Source of the DNA: Hypsibius dujardini
Lineage: Eukaryota; Tardigrada; Eutardigrada; Parachela; Hypsibiidae
Reading direction: 5' to 3'
Length of the DNA: 64,000 nucleotides
Assembly (NCBI GenBank): GCA_001579985.1
Contig: LRSR01013521.1
Span: 1 to 64,000, forward strand
In this document: positions 1 through 11,742 of the stretch, in pieces
Position numbering within the stretch: position 1 is the stretch's first letter
How the letters are laid out: each line of letters begins with the position of its first letter
Translations under genes and position numbers: made by a program
The notes under the pieces: generated by a model
What the model was told of the DNA's origin: nothing
Database searches by the model: none
Seen by the model: only the letters and a program-made list of their open reading frames with translations

Positions 1-427
1 AGAGAGCGAGAGAAGACGGAGAGCACTCACCGAAATTATGAGTGGGGTGTCAGGAATTTTCTTTCAAATCCATTATTATTACGTGCAACAGTACATCCGC
101 ACGACGATGAGACTTCTTAGCGCGTCTCTGCGGCCCTAATAGCTATACCCAGACGCAGCAATCATCATGCGAACCTTTTCAGGCAGCGCGACCAAAAGAA
201 TAATGTTTCTATGGTTGTCAAAAAAACAGACCGACCGACACCTACAACGCTGATTGGCGCTTACAACGAACTAGTTTTTTCTCTGTTTGTCCCCGCGACA
301 AAAGAGTGAGCCGAAACAAAAACAACAAACCGCGTGCGCTGTTTTGCCGGAAGCCATGCTTTTAACGTGCACTTTGTGTCTGTCTATCTGTCTGCCTGTC
401 TGTATGTCTTCCTGCCTCCCTGTCTCC

Positions 428-506
<79 letters not shown>

Positions 507-528
507 CCTGTCTGTCTGCCTATCTGTC

Positions 529-561
<33 letters not shown>

Positions 562-3017
562 GGCACAGCCAAATGTGTCCGAGGTCGTCATAGTCCTAAA
601 ATCCTATATACGCTTTATATGAGTACTGTAAGTAACCCCCCAGCTATATGTTTTGTCAACCCCGCTGTGCGGTGGTCCGTCCTTCCTCATTAACTTATCC
701 GCTGGACACGGCGGGAACGAACAAAACGATGAGTGCATATCAAACGTCAGGATGAATGAGCATACGCACAATCAGCTGTCGGGTAGTATAATCCCCCCGG
801 AAAGCTGTCAGACGTTTTAAAAGGGGGTGGTGGGAAGGGAAGAAGCCCGACTGCGAACAATTATACACTTTGCACATATATATAGACTGACAAGACAGGA
901 TAGGGTGACTTCGGACGAGACGACGACGAAGGCCCATTATCATCCATCCCCCAAAAGGTTCCCCTCTCTCTAACAGCAGTGTACTGCACGCTGCTGAGCT
1001 GGACCGCCCAACTAACTGGATGACAATTACATGGCCTCCCATGATCCCGTACTTAATGACAACACCTTGCTCAGTTTAGTTTACGTGACAGACCGAGGAG
1101 ACCATAGCTGTTGGACAAGTCAGGCCAAGTGTGACCACTGCTGCCTGACTGACTGTGAGCACCCAGTTTGGGAGGTCCGCGACGTCTGGCTCGAACGCAG
1201 ACAATGGGAGGACAATAGTCCATTGACGTGAAAAGGGGTGAGATTCATCGCGAGTGTATTGGTGGTGTACTTGTCTAAACATGCACACTAATGAAGTGGC
1301 GAGTTTACATCACAAGAGGTGGATCAAGGACTGCCACGGTTGGTCCAGGCTTTTTCCCCTTAACACATTGTCTGTCGAAGGGGGGGCAATGTGTGTGCTG
1401 GTTTTCTTAAGCTTATATACTCGTACCCAGGCTAGGCGTGAGCTCCTTGAGGTGGCAAGTGGATTAAGCTCTATATACTCGTGCGTGTAGTGCACGCGTT
1501 TTCTTTTGCATTGGATCCTCCTCGTAGCATTGGGTGCTCCTTATAGCATTGGGTGCTCCTTATAGCGTGGTTGAAGGAGTGTGCAGCTTTCATTGGACGA
1601 GTGCTGTTGGCTGCATGTGTTTTGCCCCCACGACAATGGGGTATCACATGTCGCTGGTCACCAACACAGGAAGAATAAATAAATTCCTCATTGGGTGCGT
1701 ATGATTGTATTTGTTTGAAAGGAATATCTCGGTATGGGGCAATGAGGCTATCCCTTAGGAAAACCACTTCTCGAGGGATGGTTGTTCTAGTGGTAAAATA
1801 ACTCAGCTGGATTCTTCCGTTCATGCACAGACAAAAAAGTAGGTACTTGTATTATTAATACTCTGATAAATAAATTCCTCCGGATTTCTCGCACACGCTG
1901 CAGGTGGTCCGAGTAGTTTGCCCGTAGTCCGGGGGTTCAGTGCTGAAGACTATTGTTGCTCGTGCAAAAAAAAGAAGCACGATAAATGTTTTCTTTTATA
2001 CAATATTATTTTTAATATATTATATTATTATTTTACATAAAATTAATTTTCTTCAAGAACAATTTTTTAAAATAATTTTTAGAGTCCAAAAATGGGGAAT
2101 TGCGGTTGATGGAGTCAATTGGCAACCTTAGCGCCATCACGTGGGCTTCTTCGGCTATCGTTTCCCTACGAACTATCTTTATACACGCTGCACAATGCCC
2201 ACTGCACACTCTGCACAATGCCCACTGCACACACTGCATAATCACACAGGATTATTTTCCCCATGTTATTTAATGCGGCCAACCGTGAATTAATTCTCCC
2301 AACGTCTTGGTACTCGGTCATTTATATCGCGACTAGAAGATGCGTTCCAATTGTAATATTTAAATTATTTAAATCAGCAACTTCTACATTATTTCTGAAA
2401 GTGTTGTTGGATTACGGCAAAAGGCCAGAGGGAAGAATTGTTTCTAGTGGAAAGTAGTTGACCGCAGTGTAAACGTGAATAACGTCTAGCGGCTCACACG
2501 CGTCTGAGCCATTCCATAACGAATGGTCAGACTATTTTTCTTATTGACCTAAACAGGCTAATCAGAGAGCTAATTAATAAAGTTGAAATAAAAGGACTCC
2601 GGCAAGGCTAAGAAAAGGTAAAGTCGACAGACCGAACCGTGCGGCATGAAACCATGCGGAGTGTCTCAATTTCGCTTGATTGATTGATTGATAACTTGAT
2701 TGATCGTTACTCTCAATAGAGTGTCGTGTGTCTTTTCAGATCCATGCATGCGGGTTCGTGAAACTTGAATTTACCACCTATGAGACCATGGTCTAACTAC
2801 CTGTCGCTCGGTGCAGAGTGAATGACCGAGGGCCAAGACTGTTGGAGTGTCCCTCGTAATACGTCGTGGTTCAATTTACAACTGCAATTACAGCGGGATA
2901 TGAAATATACGACAAGTACAACGGTGATGTCAGAGTTCTTCGTTGTACGTGGTACATGGTACGTTGTACGTTGTACGTGGTACGTGGTACGTGGTACGAA
3001 CGAGAAGTCGTCCCAAC
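1..3017. other. Intergenic region, no supported gene
   Basis: I see no coding sequence with recognisable domains. The stretch holds a CTGT array (about 373-561), a tandem 24-bp direct repeat around 1512-1565 (shared core attgggtgctccttatag), a tandem repeat of about 27 bp at 2186-2240 (core cacaatgcccactgcac) and a run of acgtggt-type decamers at 2945-2999. Several short open frames exist but none looks like protein. Confidence 0.6.
373..561. repeat. (CTGT)n microsatellite
   Basis: Near-perfect CTGT tetranucleotide array of about 190 bp with scattered CTGC and TTGT variants. The Cys-Leu-Ser-Val open frames across it are only the translation of the repeat. Confidence 0.95.
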
Positions 3018-4827
3018 TCAAATTGGACGTGTGTGAACTTGCGAAGTCGTTCCCACTCCAGACGCTGACGGTCCGATGGTGTTGGCGACCGATTCGGCTG
3101 CCGATCCTGATCCTCTGACTTTCCTCCATAATTCCCAGTAGATCTGCGCAGTCTTCGCCCGGTAGTCCTTGTTCGTGGTCAGGAAATATCGCTTGCGTAT
3201 GCAAGGTACACGATCCGACTTTTTAGACAAATATTCGAACCTATTCTTAACTGTAATAGGTCTTACCGGCGTTAACGTCAACATGGTGATCGGTCCGACC
3301 CTAGCGTGCAAGTAGATTTCGGCATGTTGGCCATCAAGCTCAGCGGAAGCTGGAAGACCAAGGTCAAGACGAACGTCAGACCCAAAATACTGGTGGTTTG
3401 TTTTCGACGCGGCGGCGGAATAACGGGAATGCTCGGGCACGGTCCCACATGACCGGCAACGCCCACTCTTGTTAGGTATCGCCTAGCGATGACGCAGAGA
3501 GCCACGACCTGTGCGAAGAGCGGGACGAGCCAATTCAACGAGTAGATACCATTGGCGATTGACATCCGGAACCTTGACCCGGGGTTCGTTTAGGGTCCTT
3601 GCAAGTCAGGACCAAGACCCTTCATGGTAGGGCTAAGGGTGGTGAAGGGGTAAACTTCATTTTTTTCAAACCTGAATATAAAATTCGGCCTATCTTTCCT
3701 GATAATTTTGAAATTTGTGTGGGGGAGGGGGGCGGGTATCTAGTCGGAACCTAGGTTCCTCGTGGTGGGCAAAAGAGCAAAATCCTGTTTTATCAAAATT
3801 GATTATAATTTTTATCGGCTTATCGTTTTATCATTAAACTTGTGGGGTGGTTGGGTGGGGTGGGGAGGGTCTGATTCACAAGGCCCTCGGGGTTTAAGGA
3901 ACAAATTGGAGTTTCTGGAAATGCTTTGAAATCCCCAGGGTGCTTTTAGAAATCAAACCCACACACCCCCATTAGTTTCAAAATGATTAGGAACGATAGG
4001 CCGAAGTTTAGAATCAGTTTCACAAAAAATGCACGTTAGACCCCAAAAAAATCTCAAATTTGATAGAAAAGTCAGAGCACCTGTTTTTCAGCTTGGTCTG
4101 AAATCCCAGGATCCCTTGGAAATCAGAGCCCGACATTCCCACAAGTGATGAGGAATAATAGGCCGAATTTCAGAATTAGTTTTGAAAAAAAAACTGTCCT
4201 TTCAACCAACTTCTGGCCCTACCCTCAGGGGTCCTGGTTCTGACTTGTAAGGACCCTAATCAAGTTCTAGACCTTGACTGAGCTCGAAGAAGCCCGGAAC
4301 GGTGGTGGTGAGGGCGACCGCGAGACACCCCGAGCGGATTATTAGACGGCCCGTCGACGGACGATCCATCACTGAGCGGGCCACAACACGGCAACAATGC
4401 GTTTGACCGCCAGCATGCCTTCGAACCAGATGGAGGTTTAGCTGGTGGTCGCGTGAAAGAACCTATAATACCGACAGGCTTGGCAGTAAACCGGACGGAA
4501 TCCCAATGCGGTTCGACTGACAAGGTAGACGGACGTGGGAACGAGCAATACGCTGAGGATGAGGTTGATAGTGATGAGGAGACCGATGAAGAACCCGGCA
4601 CCGGAACGGAGATTCCGGTGGCGGAACAGTGCGAGGAGAGCGGTGGCGTTGAAGATGGCTCCGATGATGCTGAGAGCACCGACGAGGTACTGCCATGCTA
4701 GTACTGCTGGGTCGGATTGGGGTCCAGCTGAACGGACATCAGTTGAAGTTATATTTTTATTGATTAAGCAGAAGGAAATGTTTGATGATATTTGGTTTTG
4801 GTTCGGCTTTTGGTGATCATTCGCCAT
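3018..4827 (-). pseudogene. Rhodopsin-type GPCR pseudogene split by a MITE
   Basis: An intronless class-A-like GPCR read on the minus strand. From ATG 4827 there is an N-terminus with possible N-glycosylation sites (NIS, NIT), TM1 with the N1.50-type motif IGAIFNATALLALF, TM2 (GFFIGLLITINLILSVLLVP), a Cys at the head of TM3 and, after a TAA at 4438-4440, the end of TM3 (WFEGMLAVKRIVAVLWP, a DRY-region equivalent). A frameshift near 4380 leads to TM4 (LAVALTTTVPGFFELSQG). TM5 and TM6 follow at 3565-3278 (NWLVPLFAQVVALCVIARR and TSILGLTFVLTLVFQLPLSL). Another frameshift precedes a TM7/helix-8-like piece (GPITMLTLTPVRPITVKNRF). A 664-bp MITE lies in the TM4-TM5 loop, where a TAA also falls. With at least two stops or shifts plus the insertion it is almost surely dead. 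Ligand and subfamily are unknown; the style resembles lineage-specific orphan GPCRs. Confidence 0.65.
3593..4256. mobile_element. Non-autonomous DNA transposon (MITE), Tc1/mariner-like TA target
   Basis: A 664-bp element with imperfect terminal inverted repeats of about 45-50 bp. The left end reads GGGTCCTTGCAAGTCAGGAC and the reverse complement of the right end reads GGGTCCTTACAAGTCAGAAC. It is flanked by TA on both sides (3591-3592 and 4257-4258), the target duplication typical of Tc1/mariner-type elements. There is no transposase frame inside, so it must have been moved in trans. The interior is AT-rich with G-runs. It sits in the extracellular-loop-2 region of the GPCR pseudogene. The superfamily call rests only on the TA duplication. 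Confidence 0.8.
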
Positions 4828-5877
4828 TGTAGTGGGTACACGGAACCAACAGAACCATGCCGATTAATAAGGAGACAACGCAGAGAAACGGATTGCTACA
4901 GTGTGTAGGAACTGAATGACGCAATTTAATTAAAGGGGAGGAAACAAAACATATTTTGTTAGAAATTCGCCGTTTGAAGGTGTGGTCACGAGGCGAGAGG
5001 ATTGGTATTAATTAACGAAGCTAATAAATCATTAGATCATGTTCACAATATCCGGTTGGACGTCACGCAATCATTCATTTGATTAACTGGAAAAGCATGC
5101 TCTGTTTTGCAAACTCACAACAGAGAAACGCTCTTACAGGCCATGATGACTAATTATTTTATTTTATTTTTTTATTTTATTATTATTATTAATATTATTA
5201 AATATTTTAACCACTTCTTAATTCTTAAGTAATCAAAGTAATGACTAATAATATTAAATTATTAATCAACCAATTCGCCGTTCCCAAATAATTATTAACC
5301 ATTTACTCGTATTAATTTAATTAATCAAATTTATATATTACTCAATTTAACTAGTTATTAATGCGCGACATCGCTGTTTTACTAACCAATTAATAACGAA
5401 TTAGTAATCATTTACTAATTTAATTAATAATATTAGTCTGTTGAACCAATTAAGCCAGTTTACCTGGCATTGCATCCAGACATATCGGCTGCACTAGCCA
5501 TTTGCTAACCATCACTAAACGTTGACTGTTCACTTACAAACTAAAACTACGAGAAAAAAACCCCGAAAAAAAACGAAAAATGAAAAACTAAGAAAATCCA
5601 ATCTTGAATTCTTGAATGAACGTTTTCTTAACGTCTTGAAGAACAGGAGGGAAACACTGTAACATGGTGTCACTCATCCGTGTTGTACGACTTTCATCGT
5701 TTCAGGATGCTGTGATTCGATTCGATTCATAATACACGTTAGTAGACCGCTGTTGCTAATGCTTTTCAGGAGCGGACTAAAGAGACAAATAAAACACTGA
5801 GATTTTCGTGCAACGACTTAGATTACGGACTTCCATCGGTTCCTGTAATGCCGTCGTAAGGAGCAAAAGACGACGAT
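4828..5877. other. AT-rich intergenic region
   Basis: Spacer between the divergent GPCR pseudogene and CFAP53. About 5150-5460 is strongly AT-rich, with ATT/TAAT-type repeats (for example runs of attattatta and many ttaattaa). I see no gene. The last part should carry the CFAP53 promoter and 5' leader, but no clear TATA box or initiator can be assigned. Confidence 0.5.
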
Positions 5878-7190
5878 ATGGATCGCCGTCATGGCATACC
5901 GGAACAACCGGCGTCCAATCGGCCACCGCCATGCTTAACGCGACCGGAAAAGCTGAAGCTCATCCGTGAAATGGTACGCAGACATTTGGTCCATCCTTTC
6001 CATGTCTGTGTCTGCATCCTGAACGAGTTTTGCTCGGCCATGACTGAAAAAATGATCTTATGATTCAAACGCAGATTCTCCGCAGATTCGCCAGAACAGA
6101 CTGCCGGTATGGACCGATCCGCACTTCCCGCACTGGACACCACCGAAGCTGCTGCGGGAAAACTTGCCCGACACGCGTCCCAACCGAATACGGGAGGAAA
6201 TTCCCCGGCAGTTGCAGTGCGATGAGGTGGAGATCCCCTTCAAGCAGGAAGAGTAGGTAGGAGTCATGTTTATTCTGCTCTCATCGAGACGGATGCCCCG
6301 AGTGTTTTTGTAGGTTAGCGGAGGTCTTGGCGAACGGAGCGGAGGTCTTGGCGAACGGAGCGGAGCAGGGGCGGCAGGAGGTTGATCAATACCTGAAGAC
6401 CCTCCCCTCGGAGTTGGATGCTCTGCGGAGGAAGACCAAGACCTTGACGGACCGACATGAGAAGGAGCAGCGGGAGTTTGTGCAGACTCAATACGCCCGT
6501 CAGTGGAAGTAAGTCCAGTGTAGAGATAGATACGTTGAAATATATTTACTAAAATTGGAAGTAGTTAGCCCGTTCAATGTGCAGAAACAGCACTGGCGCT
6601 GAGGGTTTCCGCCGATTGGAAGTCAACGCCCACAAACACCAATCTATCCGCGACCTCAACGAAATACTCTTCTTCAAACTCCTCGACGATTTCGAGGACT
6701 ACGAGGTTGACGCCTACTTCGTGAAGCTCGGCCTCGACCGTGCCGCCAAAGAGCGCGCCATTTTGGATGATCAGGACCGGAATCAGAAGGCGTTCGAACG
6801 GCGAGGGCAGGACGAAGTTCTGGCGCAGTTACACGAACATCTTCTGCGGAAGCAGCAAGAGAAACGGAAGAGAGCGGAAGAACAGAGCGAGCGGCAGCAA
6901 TTTGAGGAGCGCCTAAAGTTTGACGCGTTTAAGGAGAAGTTCGATGATCATCAACGAAAGCGCGCCACGGCGCAAGAGCTGGTCGCTCAGAAGAGCTCCA
7001 GTTATATGGGAATGCAACAGCGGGAAAAACTGCGACAGGAGGCGGCGGACACGGAAGCCTGGGCGACCTTGATGAGGAAAGAGGCGGAAGATGAACGAAT
7101 CGCCATTGTCAGATCCAAGGTCGATTGTTTTGATTATTATTATTACTACTACTATTACTATCACTATTACTATCACCATTATTATTACTA

Positions 7191-7247
<57 letters not shown>

Positions 7248-8223
7248 CTCATCTTGGCGTGACATAATTATTGCTAAAATAGAAGGATTGTGGAAAAAAA
7301 AGGTGTCCAACGTCGGGCCTGTATCTCTTGTCTGCTATATGGCTATAACTTAAACTGTGCAGGAATTGCTGTAGCTGTTTTCGGTGAAGGAAAAGAGGCG
7401 TACCAAGTTTAAAATGTTTCCTTTTTGTTGTGGAAGTTCGTTCGATTCCTCTCTGATGCATTGCTTTATACCCATTTTTATCATTTGCCATAAAAATACT
7501 ATACAAAATTCAATATCACGCTCGGCAGGTCGAAGTTATTCCATTTCTAGCGATTAACCTCACCTTAAAATAATTACTTAAAATTTTTGGATGATGAATA
7601 ATTTCCCGCTAACTATTTTGCAGGCGTTGGAATATAAACGGCATCTCGACCAGGACGCTTACAACATCGCTCTGGTCGCCGCTTCCGCGAACACCGCCCT
7701 CGACGACTACAACGCCCAGTATCTGAAGCAGCAACAGCTGAATGCCCTGTTCAATTTTTTAGAATATACAAAGAAAGCTCAAGGCTTACGGAGTCGTTCG
7801 AACAAGGAGCAGCAGAGCCAGGTCGACGGCAGAGGTTAGATTATTCCAGAACGTTCTTCCGAAATTTTCAAACTTTCACGTTGGTAATTTGTTTTGAATA
7901 ATTCAGCGGCCGAGCGGAAAGCTGTCAAGGAAGGAAAATTGGAAGAACAGCGTCAGATGGATGCTGAACGGGAGCTGGAACGCAAACGCGAACTGGAACG
8001 AGCAGCGGAAAAAAGAGCCTTCCAGCAGCTGACGGCCAGAACTTTGCTGGAACAAGCGGCCGAGAAGGCCGAACGGGAACGCAAGCTCAAAGAGGAGGGC
8101 ACCATTTGGGCGAAAAATGTCGAGAGGCAACGCGCGATTGAAGATGCGTACATCAAGAAGCTAGGCGACGAGCTCTACCCGACCAACAATGGTCTAATGG
8201 CCCTGATGTCCGATGCGAACTGA
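5878..8223 (+). CDS. CFAP53: CFAP53-like (CCDC11) ciliary coiled-coil protein
   Basis: Six exons: 5878-5973, 6086-6252, 6314-6508, 6585-7119, 7624-7834 and 7907-8223; phases agree at every junction, giving 506 residues (human CFAP53 is 514). After a proline-rich start the protein is almost wholly charged coiled coil. Residues around 125-150 (KTKTLTDRHEKEQREFV, then YARQW) match the CFAP53 segment with KEKNEKERQDFVAEKL, within the TPH (trichohyalin/plectin-homology) family. Known family role: a microtubule inner protein of the ciliary doublet that is also needed at centriolar satellites for cilium assembly and left-right patterning. I infer the same role here. Other TPH proteins (MNS1, CFAP45, trichoplein) are less likely given length and that segment. 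Exon 3 holds a 21-bp tandem duplication (VLANGAE twice) and intron 4 an ATT array. The gene converges on ARNT. Confidence 0.72.
6319..6360 (+). repeat. 21-bp in-frame tandem duplication in CFAP53 exon 3
   Basis: Two perfect 21-bp copies (6319-6339 and 6340-6360) encode a duplicated seven-residue unit, VLANGAE. The perfect identity suggests a recent duplication. Confidence 0.9.
7132..7247. repeat. (ATT)n / (ACT)n microsatellite in CFAP53 intron 4
   Basis: Trinucleotide array, tat/tac-type then pure ATT, beginning a few bases after the intron 4 donor at 7120. It stays open in one frame and so mimics an extension of exon 4. Confidence 0.9.
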
Positions 8224-8365
8224 TTTCGTTCAACTGAATTTTATACATTTTATATACATAAACAAAGTAAAAAGTACAACACACACACAAGAAAACAAAA
8301 CGACGAGTTAAAACAAAGAAGCGAAAGCCGTCAACAGCAATGTAAACAATGACCAGTAAATTTGG

Positions 8366-8371
8366 AATAAA
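8366..8371 (+). promoter_or_regulatory. Poly(A) signal for CFAP53
   Basis: Canonical AATAAA 143 bp after the CFAP53 stop codon. A second AATAAA lies at about 8409. Either would give a short 3' UTR ending before the convergent ARNT stop at 8587. Confidence 0.55.
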
Positions 8372-8586
8372 ATAAGCACGTCAAATTGAGCTATCAAAAG
8401 CGAGGGGAATAAAACGAGAGAAAAGTTATACAAAAAAACCCCACGTGAGAACAAGTTGGAGAGAAGTGTTGAGACAGCATTCTGAGATTGCGGACTCCAA
8501 GTCTTAACGGATGCAACGGTTTACGGAATGTCCTATTAAATAAAGATTGACCCAGTCTGAGCGGGTTTGCCGTGATAAGTGCTCGC

Positions 8587-9433
8587 TCATTCCGGGTAAT
8601 GGTCGGTGTACGTGCCCCCTCCCGTCATGTCCGGCATGTTGGAATGGTCGTACATGGAGGAGCGGTAGTAGTCGGCCATCTCCTCCCCGGAGTGGTGGTG
8701 TGGCTGTCCGCTGGACCCCGTCGCAGGGGAGGAGTGGTTGTGGTTGTCGGAGGTGCCGGGGAGTCCGCCACCACCGCCGGACCACATCTGCTGCTGACCG
8801 GGCCACAGCGCCGAGTATGGTCGGCCGCCGGCTGGCATGGGGAAGGCCGACGTCGCGGGGCTGCTGTACAGGGAGGGAGGGTTCGGGTAGGCGGACACGT
8901 GGCCCGCCTGCGGGTACGGCACTTCAACGGCCTCGTACGACCGCGCACCGCCGCCGACAGACCAAGAACTTTGCGGGACGCTGCCGGTGTAGGTCGACTC
9001 TGCCGGCTGGTAGCTCGTGGATGGAACGTAGGAAGAACTGGAAGTGCGCGACTGGCCTAGATAAAAGGGAAGAATCTGGTGAGAAGTGCTGCCTAAATGA
9101 AACTTAAGAATTTTTTCAGGACTAAAATTACACCACGAAAACGTTTTTAAATGTCAATATTCCGTGGTCAATTAAGTTAAGTTATCTGAATTAAACGAAT
9201 ACATGGTAAAGTCTATATCAATTTTAATACTCCATGAGACATAGCAGGTCTCGGAGAAAGGGCGCTGCGTCTTGTCTTACTTCCTTGTTTTGGATAATTC
9301 AATTCTGACTTCTCGTGATACCGCATCTTTCTCAAAAGAAATGTAGCAGTGCATTCCAAAATGCATAGTAATAAGTAGTAAATTCACAACGATTTACAAA
9401 GTGTATAACGATGTCTTCAACCCCACTCAAGCC

Positions 9434-9479
<46 letters not shown>

Positions 9480-11696
9480 CAACTGTTCATGTACGGGTTA
9501 AATGTTCGTCGCAGACTGCGAAGACTACCTACCGACTAGTCCCGATGATGACTGCCCGTACGAGGAGGAATGACTGCTTGAGCTGCGTGCCATCGACGGC
9601 TGATGGGCCGCCGGCAAAGCGTTATAACTCGACTGCGACTGTTTACTACGCGAGCCGGAAGCGTGCGCCGGAGCGGAAGCAGAGTTATTCGGCTCCAGAC
9701 GGTTGTACGCCAAGGCGGCATGGTCGGCCGGCTGCAGGGTGTGTTGCATAGCGGGGCCCAATCCACTGACGGGCTGACCGGATATCCCTTCTTGCTGTTG
9801 GATGGCTCTGAAAAACAGGCGTTCTTTAGATTCACCAGTTCAGCATAAATACATCGAAAAACGAATTGATCGAGATTTTTGCACAGAGTTTCATACTTTA
9901 CGAGTGTGTGAGTGCTGATGACAAATTCCAGTTCCTCCGAATACGGATTGAGAAAGGCATACCTAGAAAAAACAAACGTGAACAAGAGGATCATAAAAGT
10001 CCAAACATTTAAGATGACATCTGTGGACATACATCACGCTGCGCATCACTTCGTAATCTCCGTTCTTGCTTCGGAATCGAGCAATCTTCTGGGTCGTTTG
10101 ACCTTTTGATTTGAGAGCTAGAGCGGCAAAATAAAACACAAATTTAGACCAAATATAATTTACTAGCATTCGATCACTAAAAGACAGATAGATCGGCAAA
10201 CAGGCAGCAGACAGGCAGCAGACAGGCAATCAGATAGACAGACAGGCAGGCAGGCAGGCAGACAGATAGACAGAGAAACATGCAGGCAGACAGATAGACA
10301 GACAGACAGGCATGCAGGCAGGCAGGCAGATAGACAGACAGACATGCAGGCAGACAGACAGACAGATAGAAGACAGACAGTTATCATCAGATTCGAAAGA
10401 TAGGCATGTAACTTGAGAATTTGTCGACTCGCTCCAAGGCCTGATTGCAACTTTTACCAATTTCGAAGCACTCCGTCATTTCTTTGTGGTCCTCCGGGTG
10501 GACCATGTCCAGCAATGGCTTCCCCAGAAACTCAGTCGGTGCGTACTGCAGGATGGCAGAGATCCTAAAAACCACGCAAAAGATATAAACATCTGAAAAT
10601 TACAAATACCATGAACGTCTCTTTTGCAATATTGTACCGTTGATCCACAAACAGCGTGCTCCCATCTGCTGCATGGCGTGTCACAAACTCGAAAGGCATA
10701 GCTTCATCCAAATCCGACGTATTGGGGATGCTTGTCATCTGGAGCCGGCCGATGGCCACCATGACCCAGTTACCGCCCTGCCCGGAGGATGTCGACGGCT
10801 CATCTGAGTCATTCGGCTGTTCCCGTGACTGGGCACCTGGGCCGTTCCAATTTTTCACGTAACCCGAGCAGTGCACTACAACATACTGCTGACCGTCCGG
10901 GGAGGGTCCCAGCGAGGCACGATGACGCATTCGGACCAGGTGGCGTCCGGTTCCCATAAACATGGGATCCGGATGAGTGTTTCCCACGCGCATCCGGCAG
11001 ATGAAGGCGCGTTTTGATCCCATTTGAACCCGCATGGATGACTGGAAGAGATGATTGGGGCATGTCATAAAAAATGGTACAGCGTCAGTGATAATGTGTA
11101 CATCTGCATGTCTGTCTGTGCATACGTGTGTCTGCCTGTCTTTCTTTCAGTCAAAAAATCAGCTAGCCACTCGCCCAGCCAATCAGCCAGTCAGTCAGTC
11201 AGTTTGTCTGCCTGCCAGCCCGCTGCCTGCCTGCCTGCATATCTGCTTGTTTGTCTGCCTGTCCATCGGTCTGGGCTTTTATATTGTAACTGCACAGTAT
11301 GTTACTGATTCGATCTAAGCATATGGAAGAAGCAAACCTGGTGTCCTTCCTTTTTTATGGTTCCGGTTTTGAGGTCGAGGATGCGGCCCGAGGACTGGGA
11401 CTCCTGCCCTTGAAGCTGCTCCCGCACCTTCTCCACGTCGTCGGGATGAATCAAATCATAAAACGATTCACCTACCCACCCAGTATGGGGCTGATTTAAC
11501 ACAGCGGTGGTCGAATCTGACAGGTAGCAGATATGTGCTTGCGGGTCGCTAACAACGAAAAACACATAAAGCCACTGCACGGATACATAAGAAGTACGAA
11601 CGGACAAGATGTTAAACAAATAATGTCCACAAAGACGCATACTAATAGGATGGCCGACTGGTAGGCAGACTGCAAAATGAGACAGACAGGCTGACT

Positions 11697-11742
<46 letters not shown>

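Noticed and set aside
287-693. Open frames rich in Cys-Leu-Ser-Val
   Set aside because: They are translations of the CTGT array; similar frames occur over every such array in the window (10163-10460, 11302-11894, 12598-13017, 20929-21249, 24507-24847, 31988-32363, 42003-42421).
1471-1824. 117-residue minus-strand frame
   Set aside because: No recognisable domain, no splice or start context, and next to simple repeats; not enough support for a gene.
9896-9902. Donor GTAAAG at 9901 for ARNT exon 8
   Set aside because: It breaks the frame into exon 9; the neighbouring donor GTATGA at 9896 keeps frame and preserves the conserved LVK.
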